A program made the translations under genes and the position numbers. This document shows, piece by piece, positions 47,901-61,661 of a stretch of 64,000 nucleotides of DNA. The DNA comes from Tetrapyrgos nigripes. Taxonomy: Eukaryota; Basidiomycota; Agaricomycetes; Agaricales; Campanellaceae. Location: contig JAACJM010000019.1 in assembly GCA_013368315.1 (NCBI GenBank), positions 62,001-126,000 on the forward strand. Reading direction: 5' to 3'. Position 1 is the stretch's first letter. Every line of letters begins with the position of its first letter. The notes beneath the pieces were generated by a model that saw only the letters and a program-made list of their open reading frames with translations, made no database searches and had not been told where the DNA came from.

Positions 47901-48134
47901 CTCTGGTACTGATTGTATATTGTCTCTGAGCTTTTCTAGGTATTGAGGAAGCACTGGAGGGGTTTGAGAGGATGTATTGGGATGTGTCTGAGAGGGAGCT
48001 GCATCATATTGGGCAGGAGCTGGATTGAGGGAAGCTGTAGTGATAGGAGTAGGAGTTGGGACAGTAGTTGGAACAGGTTTGGCTTTTGGCTTCATGAACG
48101 ATAGTAGGGATGACTGCTTGACTTTGTTCTTCAT
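44959..48134 (-). pseudogene. Decayed full-length member of an Agaricomycete orphan multicopy family
   Basis: It starts MKNKVKQSSLLSFMKPKAKP, with a Pro/Thr linker. I recognise the architecture from many agaricomycete hypothetical proteins: LPWVYSVDVDN, MILQSWEYIRKVE, GLKRKLEIRGLLALHE, WRMGGIQLA, VLMFDELATEQ, FLGICREHGG, GILTNDKQFYNA, LASDGEQQ...GKALDILTYL, LHVGEDNITSDKDFHH, PDDKQDVPM, LSEQLEHLSAVSHLLL, LLGTDRLEQLFGI, MVGNDANLDVFQLLQH and SPATWCGDIHVSQVTLLTCW. The order is complete, so it was a whole gene. Several introns fit. At least eight in-frame TGA codons interrupt it (including 47305, 47236, 47071 and 46825). The biochemical function is unknown. Copy number and decay make a mobile-element origin likely, but no catalytic triad was identified. 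Confidence 0.65.
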
Positions 48135-48266
48135 CGTTTTTCATTTTTCATTGCATTTCTGCTTTCCAGTATGATTTTTGTACATGTTTAGAACACCAGA
48201 TGTGCCAACAGGTATTTTTTCACTGCATCAAGGGCACTCTGCCTTCCCATTGGTGACAGGTATCTA

Positions 48267-48542
48267 CTGTACTATTTCAATCAATTCACGAGTCACACAT
48301 CACAGCCCCCAAAAATTCACAAATTTTCCTGAGCTGTCCATGGTCACAGAGGCCCATTTGCGAAAGGGACAACTGAAATGTCACTAAAAATCTACCAAAA
48401 ACAGCTATAAAAAGGTCAAAATTTCACGAATTTCACAAAAAATTTCCTCTGCCACAGGTCACTCAGCTAGAATTGCGAAAAAAATATTCGCGAGACAGGG
48501 TCACAGTCACAACCCCATCGTGAATTGATTGGGATAGTACAG
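48267..48542. mobile_element. MITE-like element with TA target duplication
   Basis: A 276-bp non-coding element. Left end CTGTACTATTTCAATCAATT; right end its reverse complement with two transitions. TA flanks both sides (48265-48266 and 48543-48544). It shares the terminal CTGTACTA with the MITE at 16266-16790, although the interiors differ. Confidence 0.82.
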
Positions 48543-48544
48543 TA

Positions 48545-49278
48545 TACACTTCATGAGTAATGTCAAACTATTAGACAATACATTCTGATGCCTACAGTTG
48601 ATGCATCAGGTAGCTCTGTATCAGAGTCTATCATATCTTCGAGCCTGTATGTTGAGAGACCAGTGAGTAGGGGGTGCAGATATAGATTTTTCTAGTCGAT
48701 TGTGATGTCAGTGCCTTAGTGTCATCTCAACGTCTTTTTTATTCCTCTCCAAATGACTACTTAGTGTTTTACTTACTCAACTACCAAAAAAAAGCCATTC
48801 TGGACCTGAAAAATTTCCAGTATCAGAAAAATTTTAAGCAACCCTGTGAGGACCCCCACCCACCCATCGGAGTGTGCCGGTCTGCAATTCCAGTACCCCC
48901 TTGGGTGAGCTACATAGTTTCACCATACACCCCATACATCCATGCATTCTATACACAATGTGTATGGGCGATCTGACAACATTTTGGAAGAAACTGTATG
49001 GAATTGTATGGGCCCCATACTCTCCATACTCTCCATACCCTCCATGTGATTGTGGTTTTCCTGATGCACAATTGCTGTTGAAAGAAAAAAAGTTTGATCT
49101 CCACCAAGACTTGACCATTTTTCCCCAATCCTTTTGCTAATAAGTCTTCAATTAGTCTCTTAGAGCATTTCCAACCACTCAGATATAAACATTATTTAGT
49201 GGTAGTCGAGGAGATACATGATCATTGTAACAGCCAGATGGCTTACATAACCGTGTCGGTTCCTAGTGTCGCCTTCCT
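48545..49278. other. Non-coding spacer
   Basis: This lies between the MITE and the right copy of the duplication. It contains a cluster of CCATAC/CTCCATAC repeats near 48,925-49,045. Overlapping short frames on both strands here follow that low complexity. No gene is recognised. Confidence 0.45.
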
Positions 49279-51378
<2,100 letters not shown>

Positions 51379-53563
51379 GTGCTGACTTGGTAGCTGCTAT
51401 CTTATCGACCGAGGGACTGCTGAAAAGGTCTAGTTCAGGCCTCTCAGGGGCCGTCCAGATGACGTAGTAGAAAGTCAAAGTGGAAGCCAATCCGCGATGT
51501 TCTCCCAGTTTTCATCATCTACAGTGCAGAAGACATTCATTGCGTGGATGCGAGAGATAAAGAAAAAGAAAAGTGGAAAGACTTCGGGTCTACAGTTGAT
51601 TATATATAATACACAACGACATCATACTGAGTCTGACGGCGATACTTCGTGGATGCTACATAAACAGAAAGGAGGAAATCCAGATTTCAGAGCGGGTGGT
51701 CAAGTTTGGAAGGAGCGAGGTCCTTGCAAAAGATGAATATCGATAACTTCCGTGTTGTTTCGGAGCCCTGCCAGTCCTGCGCCAGTGTCGCAAGACGTAG
51801 TGTAAACTTGATAACTTCCTTCCCCGCAGCCCGTAGTTCCATGTCTTTCTAGCAATATCACCATGTAGGGCCGCAGGTGTCAAGAAAGGGCTAAAAAACT
51901 CAAAAAGGTCAGATGTTAATACATCAAATCAGAATATGTAGTATAAAGATGAAACCTCACGGAGCAGAATGCAGGACGTAGCTCCTCCATGGTAGTATAC
52001 CAGAGAATAATGATAGCTTTAAGAGGCGTCGGGACCTGCTTCTTTCAACGACACGGCAAAAAACAACCGTCCAGCAGGATTTAGCGCGCGAGTAGAGCCA
52101 GGGCCCAGAGTGGCCTGCACATGGCGGGGGGAGCGAGTTGGGAATTCGGACAAATTCCCGGCTAGTGAGAAGCGATATCATGCATCATCCCTGACTGCTG
52201 AGCTGTACAGTGACCAGTGGACTACGTTCATAGTGTAAGTTGAATCGATGTCTCCAAGATGTAATATGCAGATGCCCAGCTTCAAGTGCCCTAGCCGCCG
52301 CCGCACAAACTGATACGTCTGTCAGTCAGTAAATATGCAGATCTATATTCACAGTAAGTATCAGAGCATCAGGTTCGCCCTAAAAATGTTCAACTGACTA
52401 CAGTCACAGGCTGTGTCTAAGTTGCCAATGAAAACAAATCCGAGGACAAGAAGATCACAGCAAGATTTTCCAGGATTTTTAGCCAGGCTGTCTCGTCGAA
52501 GTAGTGTACGCCTGGCCATTTCAAAAAGCAGCAATTCGGAGTAGTACGTCACTTGGTGAAACTGATCCGGTTCAGGACACTAGCAAAATCATTCTTGAGG
52601 CGACTGAGAATCCGAGATATGTACAGGAGGATGTGGAGAAATATGGTGCTGCAACGGTATGCTGTCGGCTCGGGTATGAGCTGTCAATCAGCTGCAGAAG
52701 AATGCGCATATGTAACTCCACTCTCTGTTGAACAGACAAATTCAGGGATGTCTCCTTGATGAGGAAAAGTGTCTAGCCAGGAGGAAAAGTTTCAAGTTGC
52801 TCGCGCTTCCAAGACAACGACCAGTTTCAACCAGATACAAAAGCATCGCCACTGTTTGAGGAAGAGATCTTCGCTGATCGACGGAATGTCATTGTTTGAC
52901 TCTAATATTGATGATTGAAATGCGTCATATTGAGGATCGACAGTGACTGAGCCTCCTGGAGCGGCTTGGAGCGGCCGCAACGCGTGAAGGGATTAGAACG
53001 TACATGGTGCAGGAACAGGAAGCCCTAGTAGAAAGATGGACTAGTGTAGACGTATGCGAAAGGCTATCACCTTCAGCTGAAGACCGACGAAAGTAAGTGG
53101 TGAAGACGTAGACGTCGACGTCGACGCTGTTGATGAACAAAGTCAGATGACAGTAATCAACAAACTACCATTTGCGCAAATGCTGTGCGCCTCCTTGGCG
53201 CCTCTTCCTTCCTGACAATGCCTCACATCATCATTTTAAATTCGAGAGAGGGAAAAGCGTCGGCTAGGACTACGTAGCTACTTCGGGTCGCCCAGAGTCA
53301 GACACATATAGACGAGGTCGCGTGCAGGGCCCGGCTTCACTTTGGCTTTTTCACTCTTATTTCCCTTTTAATTTTGCACCATTTTTTTCTCAGCTTCTGC
53401 ACCCCAGTTAGATGTTTGCTGGAATATCTTAACGTCTCGGTCAATTCTAAGTCGTGTGCTTGGTTTTACGAACTCCAGGTAAGATTCAAGCTCATCTCGC
53501 GCCGAACGCGTCTCGCTCATTCCTGGCTCCATTTCTAGGGCATTCTAAGAAACCAAAAATATA
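51379..53563. promoter_or_regulatory. Divergent intergenic region upstream of iminopeptidase copy 2
   Basis: 2.2 kb between iminopeptidase copy 2 (-) and the GRGG protein gene (+). It is the only non-repetitive promoter seen for an iminopeptidase copy; a TATATATAATAC stretch lies near 51,600. The right end has pyrimidine-rich runs (about 53,340-53,400) typical of a fungal promoter for the gene at 53564. Short frames inside it show no recognisable protein. Confidence 0.45.
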
Positions 53564-55554
53564 ATGCTGTCACCCTCCCAAGAATTTCAGCAAGGCTCGT
53601 CTTCTGTGACTCGTCCGAGGCTTTTTGGTCCCAGACAGCCGTTTCCCAATCACAAGCCTGCGATTCGTCTACTACCACAGTGCCCAGCCGGGCCTTCAAA
53701 TTCTTTCTGCACTTTGGACCGTAGTCGCTCTGCAAATTCAGACAAAACGACGTCAACCGTCTCAATTGGCGCATCGACGCTGTCACTGGAAGCACCTCTC
53801 GAACGCCGCGATTCTACTCGTTCCAATGCTGGGACGGTCCTTCGCAATGTTTCTGGGAAGGGAAAAGCCAAGGAAGATTTTACCGACTTTTCCCGCTGGT
53901 CAACCAATCGTCGGAAATTAGTTCGACGTTCACGCAGCTACGATGGAGGAGTTGGGGCTGTGGACTTCATCCAGAGGGACGGTATGTTCAGAAAACCGCG
54001 TCACATGGTTTGTTGTGATGTCTCAAGCGACTCCCCGCAGATATCGTCCCACTTCGAAGACAAGCGACCGAAGCAACATGTGCTTCTGGCACTTCATCTC
54101 AGGACTCTCAAACCTCTATCAGAATAGTTGGGAGAGGTGGCCAGGGTTCTCGTGTTCGACAGGCATCAGTCAGCGACGATCAGTTGGTTCAGTCTTCACC
54201 AAGACAAGTCCGACCTAATCTCATCAATCAGACCGCTTCTGATTCCAAAGAGAAGGCCTTTATACGTGTTTTGGGACGGGGTGGTCATGGCTCGAAGCAA
54301 AGGGCACCTGCTCGATCACCACAGCCTCCGACTGCCCCAAATATAAGGATAGATCCTGCACCTCCCGGAAGTCTCTCTGAGAAACCTCAGGCTGCTAGAT
54401 TTGGCGGAAGAGGCGGTGGTGGGTCTCCTCCCCGTGTTTCTCCAGCAGACTGTTCTATACCGAATATGCCAATACTCGGATTGAAGTTCAAAAGCAAACT
54501 CAAGGCTCTCCATATAGACAGCTTCACTTCTTCGCCTTTACTCAAAGGGCTTCTTGCCCAACCTCAATTCCTTACGCCACCTCTCGCATCCCTCAGTCAC
54601 CACTCTCCCTCCTCGTCCTCCCGGGAAGAGGAATATGAAACTTATTCACCACCCCAAACGAGCCAGGGTAGAGGCTATGGAACTGCCTCTAAGCTGGAAC
54701 GTACTTTGGGGCTGGTAGATTCCGCTCCAGATTCGTCTCGCTTCCTTAAAAGGCAACAGCGAGTCAGTCGGTCGCTCTCCAGTCTCGGTGATATCCTGAG
54801 CCTGGCTGACCGTGACTCTCCCGCACATGCCACAGAAGACACGCGAGGGCTGACTCTGGAATGTTGGGTTGACAATCGTTTTGATTCGACTGAAGACGCT
54901 GCCGAATCGCTTACCCCGGTCTCCCCCATTATTTTCTCCGACGCCCCTCTACCGCAGCCGCAGGACGTGCGGGCGTCATCAGCTGGCAGGGGACTAGAAC
55001 TGGTACAGACTGGCCAGGGTCTGACGATAGTGAGGATGCCTGCTCTCGTGTCTAATTCCGTAGACGATGAAGAAGACTGCGACGATGACGATGACGATGG
55101 GCAGACATCTTTCGGGTTTGCCTCGCCTACAGCTATCCAGAACACGCCGGACACGCCCCTTCCAATACACAGCAAAGACAGTCCTAGACCTCCGGAGTCT
55201 CCCATAGTATTCAATCAGAGGCGGAGATCATCTGTGTTCTTATCCACCAAGTGGCCGAAGGACGATCTACATTTACTCTATGTCGACGTTGGGACAGCAC
55301 CATTGAGAAATCCTGACAGAATCAAACCACTTCCACCTCGTCCCGCAACGTTGTTTGAAACGCACGACACCCCAAAGTCACCATTCTTCGACGTCGTCTC
55401 CGTTGATCCTATGTGTCTCCCGCCTCATGCAGGAATGCAGGAGAAAGAGGAACGGTTGCCCACGGCCCGGAAAGAAAGGACTCAAGGATGGAGTGGGCAA
55501 TGGAATCGGGATGATATGGGCGAAGTCATCCAGTCTTTGCGGCAGCTGAAGTAG
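53564..55554 (+). CDS. Ser/Pro-rich protein with GRGG motifs, unknown function
   Basis: Two exons, with an intron at 53982-54040, starting MLSPSQEFQQGSSSVTRPR and ending VIQSLRQLK. The protein is about 640 residues and largely disordered. Three related motifs recur: IRIVGRGGQGSRVRQ, IRVLGRGGHGSKQRA and RFGGRGGGGSPPR. They resemble the GRGGxGN repeats of the fungal family DUF3602, though I cannot confirm membership. An acidic run (EDCDDDDDDG) and many Ser-Pro sites follow. The C-terminal segment WSGQWNRDDMGEVIQSLRQL is helical. Frames join cleanly. No enzymatic motif is seen. Confidence 0.7.
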
Positions 55555-56193
55555 AGTCAATTATTATGTAACGGAGGTTTGCTTGGAGTACGGGCACCTG
55601 TTGGAAGTCACGATATGACCGACGACCTAAGAGTTTATGAAGCATTCTTACAATTTGATTGGACTTTTTACTGACTGGAACAATATTTTATTTCTTTCGC
55701 ATTTCGTTCGTTCCTCATTCCTATCCTTGATTCAACCTTCTATCCCTGGTGATCCGGGAGACCCACACTCCTTTACATGGCGAGTCACCCCCGCTGCTTA
55801 CAATACACGCAAACTTTAGACTGCCACCCGACAGTTCCAGGTCTATCCTATTTAAGTATTTAATAAGTATGTATGTATCTAATGTTGTAAGTACATAAAA
55901 GTATTGTATCATGCTCTTCGTTGTAGCCTAAATTTTGTACTGTTGAAGGTTTGACATTTGAGGCTTGACAAGAGAGCGAATTTACCATGGACAGACAATT
56001 ATATTAGATGAAGTTTTGATGAAGTTGCATTTCGAATCCGAAATAAGTACTATAGATAGCGTGTAGTATGTAGCAGTAGCATGGACTAGAGGTACAATTA
56101 TTACTTCCTTCTGACTAGAGGTATTGACTAAGTATAGATATAAAGATACAACGAGAAGGCCATGATAGAGCGGATTGAGTACTATTGCTGGGT
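55555..56193. other. Convergent intergenic spacer
   Basis: This is the 3' flanks of the GRGG gene (+) and phospholipase C (-). It is AT-rich, with no gene recognised. Confidence 0.5.
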
Positions 56194-59100
56194 TCAAGTT
56201 AAACCGATTTTGACAAAAAGCGTAGAAAAAAGAAACTGCGCCATCTGCGCGTCGTGTAAAGGTAAATGGCGATAGCCTGTGTTGCTCAAATCAGAATCTG
56301 TACATGCACTGCAAAATGGGTTGACCTACCGGGCTGCAAGCATCCCAGGCTGGCACAGAACATTGCTAAAGGCTCCTCGTCCTCTTTGTCTTGTCGAATG
56401 GCGAAGGTGACAAAGACGAGTTCCTCCATGCCTTCCACACATGTAAACGGTATCCTCAATTTCTCCTCCCACATTGGACTGAACCGGTTGTTTTTCACAG
56501 AGTTTGTCCGATACGAAATCTCATGTGTCGACAAAGAAGGCATGGGCGATGTCTTGGAGTTTCCATCAGGACCTGAATTGGCAAGAGCAGACGCCGCTTC
56601 GCTAGCCCGCATCAAACCAGATGCAATGGAATTGGGAGATAATGCTGTAGGAGGGGGACTGGGCCAATCGGGGATGTGTAGAGTCACTTCAACGTAAGGG
56701 TCAAAGTCGGACTTTCCGACAATCTCCTTGCCATCTTCATCTCGAGGCAAAGGAAGCTGCTGTGCCGAAATGATAGTCACGTCGAGGACACGCTCCTCTC
56801 GTTTCGTGAGCGTCTCCTTATGAGGATCCCGCAGGGGAAGTGGCTTGAGCACATAACCGCATCGACCATTTCTCTGAAACATGGAATGATTGATCATGTA
56901 TCCAGCATCTGAGGGACACAGAAATTCAGTAAATGACCAAACGTAACGAAAGAAGACATACCAAAAGTCTGCCAGTTAATCGCGACCAGTTGAGCGCCGC
57001 CACTCCAATACCGGTGCGGATGGTAATTCGTTGAGCTGACTCGTGTGCCTTTAGGGTATATCCGGACTAGATGCCCTCTAGTGTGCTTGATCAAGTCTAT
57101 CATCCCAACTTTGAGCATCTTATTTGCCGCGTTCTCGGAAAGGCTAAACATTTCGTTGGCAGCATACTCCTCCTTCTTGTTGATCCCTCGGGATTTGACG
57201 CCAACGGTATAAACAAGTAGGCGGACCAAGCTTGGGTTCATCTTATATTTGTGTTTCTGGTCTGCTGGAGATTTGGAACGAGAGGCATGTGAAGCCTTGT
57301 TAGGTGTGGACGGAGGAGTTTTGTGCGCTGATCCAATGCTTCGCACACGTTGCATTACGCTTCGCGTACGTCTAAAGTCTTGCGTGATATCTGTGAACAA
57401 AATTCGACATAAATTTATGCAAGTAATTAAGGCGAAACAAGATATACCTGCGACAACTGTGTCACTATCCCTTTGCGATGGCGATTGCCTATACGTAGCT
57501 TTGCGTCTAATTGCTTCAGTATCGGAGGTTGACGATGTAGACGTATCAACCAAAGTCAGTGGGCCAGGAGAGTTAAACCCATCAGGGGATGTCGAAGGTG
57601 AGGCTACCAATTGGGTGTTTTGATCTTTACGTGCCGCAAGGAAAAGGTTCTTCGTCTGTTTGAAGAGCCTGAGTGATCCTTCATTTCACAGATAAAGAAA
57701 AACCTGACCTTCAGCAATATCCTGCCTTTCAGCGCTTCGGGACTAGGGAGCTCTTCAACCCTCCAGTCCTTCAGGAGTGAATCTACGAGGTTATCCTCGT
57801 CTTGCTCATCATTCCCGTCACTTTCTATAGGAGCAGGACGAGTGTTGTCTAGCCCGACAATAACACCTTTCTCCTTCCTGACCAACCTCCATTTAAAGAC
57901 CTCCTTCATTATGTCCGCTATCATACCCTGTCCGACATGGCCACAATGGACTTCGGCCGATATTATGATAGGATACTCGCTGGCTACAAAGCCAAATTTT
58001 GCAATGGCCTCGCAAACTTCACGCAGAGATACCTTGGTGGTGAGGGTTTTACCGTGGAAAATTCGAGGTCCGCTATCGGAGTCATAAATGTCCACTGCAG
58101 CGCAAAGACGAGATCATTAACGTGCCATGTAGAAGAATTACGAAATGATACTCACATTCCACGCTTCGACAACCACTCAACAACGCCCTGATATAACCCT
58201 CAGTCGTACTACTCCCAACTAATTGATGGCCAAGTAAGTAGGTGTTGTGCGACGACGATATGTAATACTCTGAAAGGGGTCTAGTCATGTCATGCGATAT
58301 CTCGGAAAGTGGTTGCGGGTATGAAGTCGACGATGTACCGTTTGAGGCTTCGGGACTTTTACCAGTGACCGCATTCTTGATAGCAGCCACTGTGCAAGTC
58401 TCAGTAGAAGGATTATCCAGCTTGTCCTGTGCATGACCATGCAGAAAGTGACCGAGATTTGGGAACCGGTGGTGATGGTGTGATTCGCCATGAGCTTCAA
58501 TCGCTGAGCCTGTACCTTGAGCTTTGCCGGTGCGAGTTTCCAATAGCGTAGGGTTGTCAGACGATAGCAGGAACGAAGCAAATGACTCTGGTGACATGAC
58601 TCGGGGCGGAGACGACTCGGAGTTTGGCTGGTCTGGAGAAGATATTTGCTCTGTCGACTTGCCCATAACTGCTTCAGGCTCCAGATCCGTTATTGGCATG
58701 ACTGGCGTGGAGAACGAGGAAGGGGGTGGAGTGGGCAAAGTTGAAGAAGACTTTGGAGAAGGCGGTGAAAGGAGGGAAGGGGGTTGAATCGGTAGAGGAA
58801 GTGGTCGTACTGAGGGCGAGTTGAGTAACATATCATGCTCGTTAGGATCCTGTATCTCTTCAGAGTAACGTCCAAAAATGATCTGAAGTTCTGAGACAGG
58901 AAGCACACACTACAATCAAAAGCTGAGCAAAACATGTACTGATGAAACGAAAAAACATACTAACCTTCTGCTTTTCCCTCATGAAATATTCAAAAACGTC
59001 AAAGGTGAAAAGCTTCTTCGAATGGTCCTGCTCGGGTCGTCGACACTCTCTCAACAACTTCTTATATAGACGATTGACGTCAGGCCTTGCTTTGAGCAGC

Positions 59101-60793
59101 TTGACAAAACGCTGGAAATCCTCAAACGAGAGATACCTTCGATGTTGAGTATCCGCTTGCTGCAATTGTAGATATGGTCAAAGAATATCAGAGAAGAGAT
59201 GGAACAGAAGCTTACATCAAACAACCTCTTCATATCCTCAACCCCCAGTCCAACGTTCAACCTCCGACAAAGCCTTTCCGCAAATTCAAAAGTCATCTTA
59301 TCATTCTCGCCTCCTGCACTACCACTGCCGCCGCCCCAACTTTTCCTACGACTCAAAGACCCGTCTTGTATACCATCCCAATACATTCGCTCCCAAAGTC
59401 CCTTCCTCATCTCCTCCATGCCTCTATCTCTATTCAAACCACCGCCAAAACTGCCCGACCCACCGGTTAGCCCGACCCAAACCCGTTGCAACCCTTTCAG
59501 AGCATCTTCCCACATATGCTTCTCCTCCGCAGATGGTGCGAGTAAATGAAGCGTCTTAAAGGACTGTCCTGAATACGCGTATTTTGAACTAGCACTGATC
59601 TGCACAGGCAAAGACAGCGGAAGCATAGATGATCTCGCAGCACTAGCTGACACCGCATAGATCAGCGTCATCCATCTGTCGATGTACTTCGCGGGAGGGT
59701 TCATCCCATACTGAGTGAGATGCATCAAGGCCGTGGGTCCAGTACGTATTTCTCTGATGTTTTCTACTGGAATGAACTTGGTCTTGACGTCCTTGTCTTC
59801 TTCGGCAGCTGTCTCCCACACAATCATACCACGTCCTGCATCGAGACGGAAGACGAGCTTGGTATGTTTGGAAGGCTTCTTTGAGGACACCTTCTCGAGG
59901 ACGGTACCAATCTGGAGTATCTCCGGTATGATGACTTGGTTGTTTTGGGCCTTGGAGGAAGACTCGGAAGAGCTAGACGGAGTGGACAGGAGTGGAGCAG
60001 AGGATGCATGGGGAGGCATATCCGTAGACGTTGCCGGCTCGCTCTGCTCATTCAGGTCCACGGGTGAAGCAGGCACAGCAGATAGAGGCGGGGTCAACTC
60101 TATCAACGGATGTTGCCGGTCTATGACTTCAGAGTACGAACGTCCATGTCTAATTCTGGTTGGGAGCGTCGAGCTTGGGAAAGAGAAACTTCCCCTCGGT
60201 GGATCGACATAAATCTGTTCTATGATCTCTCCGGTGTCTGGCACCGACCTCGTGCGCTTGAATGAACGGGATACACCCTTGAAGCTGCGTTTAATACTTT
60301 TGCGCAAGTTGATTGAATGACGTTGCAGTAGACCACCAGACTTTCCTTCCGTGCCGTCGCCAACGTTTACTTCGTCCAAACTCGGTACGATATCGCGAAC
60401 ATCATCCAGAGGCTTCCCGGAGGTAGTGAGCAAGTTTCGTGCACGCTTTAGCGCGCGTCTAGGAGCTTTAGTTGTCACAAGATCGAATGAGGAAGACCTG
60501 CTGGGGAGAGTCATGGATCTGAGCGACTGTGAACCATCAGCCTCAACGGTTGTGGAACCAGATGCAAAGTTGGGAGGAGGAAGAAGTTGTTCCGATAACC
60601 GACGAAGTTTGGGTTTCCAGAAACCTGTGGAATTCCTCCTGAGCGCTGGATTCGAGCTCGTGGATTCGAGCTCGGCGCTCCCCTCCACCATCTGGACCTT
60701 CACATCTCCATCTCCACCTCCTACTTCTGGGTTCCGTGCATCTTTGTGAACTTCGACCACCGAGCCTTTGTTTTCGGATGCATCCGAGAGCAT
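56194..60793 (-). CDS. plc1: Phosphoinositide-specific phospholipase C (fungal delta-like)
   Basis: It hydrolyses phosphatidylinositol 4,5-bisphosphate to inositol trisphosphate and diacylglycerol at the plasma membrane, with calcium. It starts at 60793 ([16 protein letters not shown]). A long Ser-rich basic N-terminus precedes a PH-like region ([45 protein letters not shown]). EF-hand-like helices follow ([19 protein letters not shown]). The X domain has [19 protein letters not shown] (first catalytic His) and [20 protein letters not shown] (metal-binding acids and second His). The Y domain includes [20 protein letters not shown] and [13 protein letters not shown]. The C2 domain ([28 protein letters not shown]) ends [20 protein letters not shown], with a stop at 56194-56196. 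A low-complexity insert lies between EF and X. The product exceeds 1,000 residues. Several introns were checked and no defect seen. Confidence 0.93.
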
Positions 60794-61661
60794 TCCTGGA
60801 GAGAGTGGAAAGGAAATTGGAAGGAATGACTACTCAGAGAGAACGAGTATAAGAGCGCTCATGCAAATTGAAATGAAATGCTTGTGTTCAAGCGCCTGTA
60901 GAGGTAACAATAGAAAGAGTTTCTGTCCGTCTATGACGGTGAACTACTCTCAGCTGACTTGGGAATGAGGACGAGGGCTCTGGGGACAAACCTTGTTGGT
61001 ATAAGGACAGAGTGGATTATAAGAGAGTAGAACAGTGAGTCATTGGGCATCCTTAGGTCGTATTAGGAGTTACATAAGTTAAATGTTGTCTTCGTCAACA
61101 CCGCTCTAGACCTGTCTAATTTGTGGACCTACAGACCATTACAACCCAGAATTTCTGCGCTACTCTCAAATACCAGAGCTTCATGAGGGAGTATATACTG
61201 CAATGTGCATGAAGTTGACTGAGAAATCTCAAGCATCCACGGCTACGTGCTATTGAATACGCGGGACGCCGAAAGCAGATCTCACCCTCAGACAGCCTAC
61301 AGGCCATCTTTCACCCTTTCCAGCACAGCAGGGCACTGGAGGCCTCATGGGAAAACAGAGGATATACATCAGCTATGGAGCTGGCTTCCAGCGAAGTCAA
61401 CTACAGTGTAGAGTCATTCGTGCCCAGCAAAGGCAAACAGAAACTAGTGCTGCATATAATTGCAACGTGTACTCGCGCTGGTCTTGCAGGCAGCCTATGC
61501 AGGCTTTAGACCGTATCCCACGACCTGACAGAGGTACTGGATCTAATCAAACGGAGCTGAAGAGCGCCATTGACCGCAGTTTGTTCGATTATTCGATATC
61601 CATAAGTTACAATGTTTGAGCGCGAAATCGTAACGTCCAAAAGGGCCAAGCAGCGCATCCA
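60794..61661. promoter_or_regulatory. Promoter region of phospholipase C
   Basis: 868 bp between the phospholipase start and the end of the next - strand gene. It should hold the plc1 promoter. I recognise no gene in it; a 90-codon + strand frame at 61347 has no family features. Confidence 0.45.

Noticed and set aside
44959..48134. Calling the orphan-family gene a KDZ-type transposase or hAT element
   Set aside because: I cannot identify the diagnostic catalytic or zinc-finger motifs of those superfamilies, so only the orphan-family resemblance is claimed.
48834..49140. Overlapping frames on both strands around 48.8-49.1 kb (PYSPYSPYPPC-like)
   Set aside because: They follow a CCATAC-rich simple repeat and have no independent support.
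15060..49278. Starship-type giant element bracketed by the duplication
   Set aside because: No tyrosine-recombinase captain gene or cargo is seen, and the genes present are retroelement and transposon genes; the bracketing repeats are a host gene duplication.
51497..53140. Small frames upstream of iminopeptidase copy 2
   Set aside because: Short, without conserved motifs or consistent splice structure; treated as promoter or intergenic DNA.
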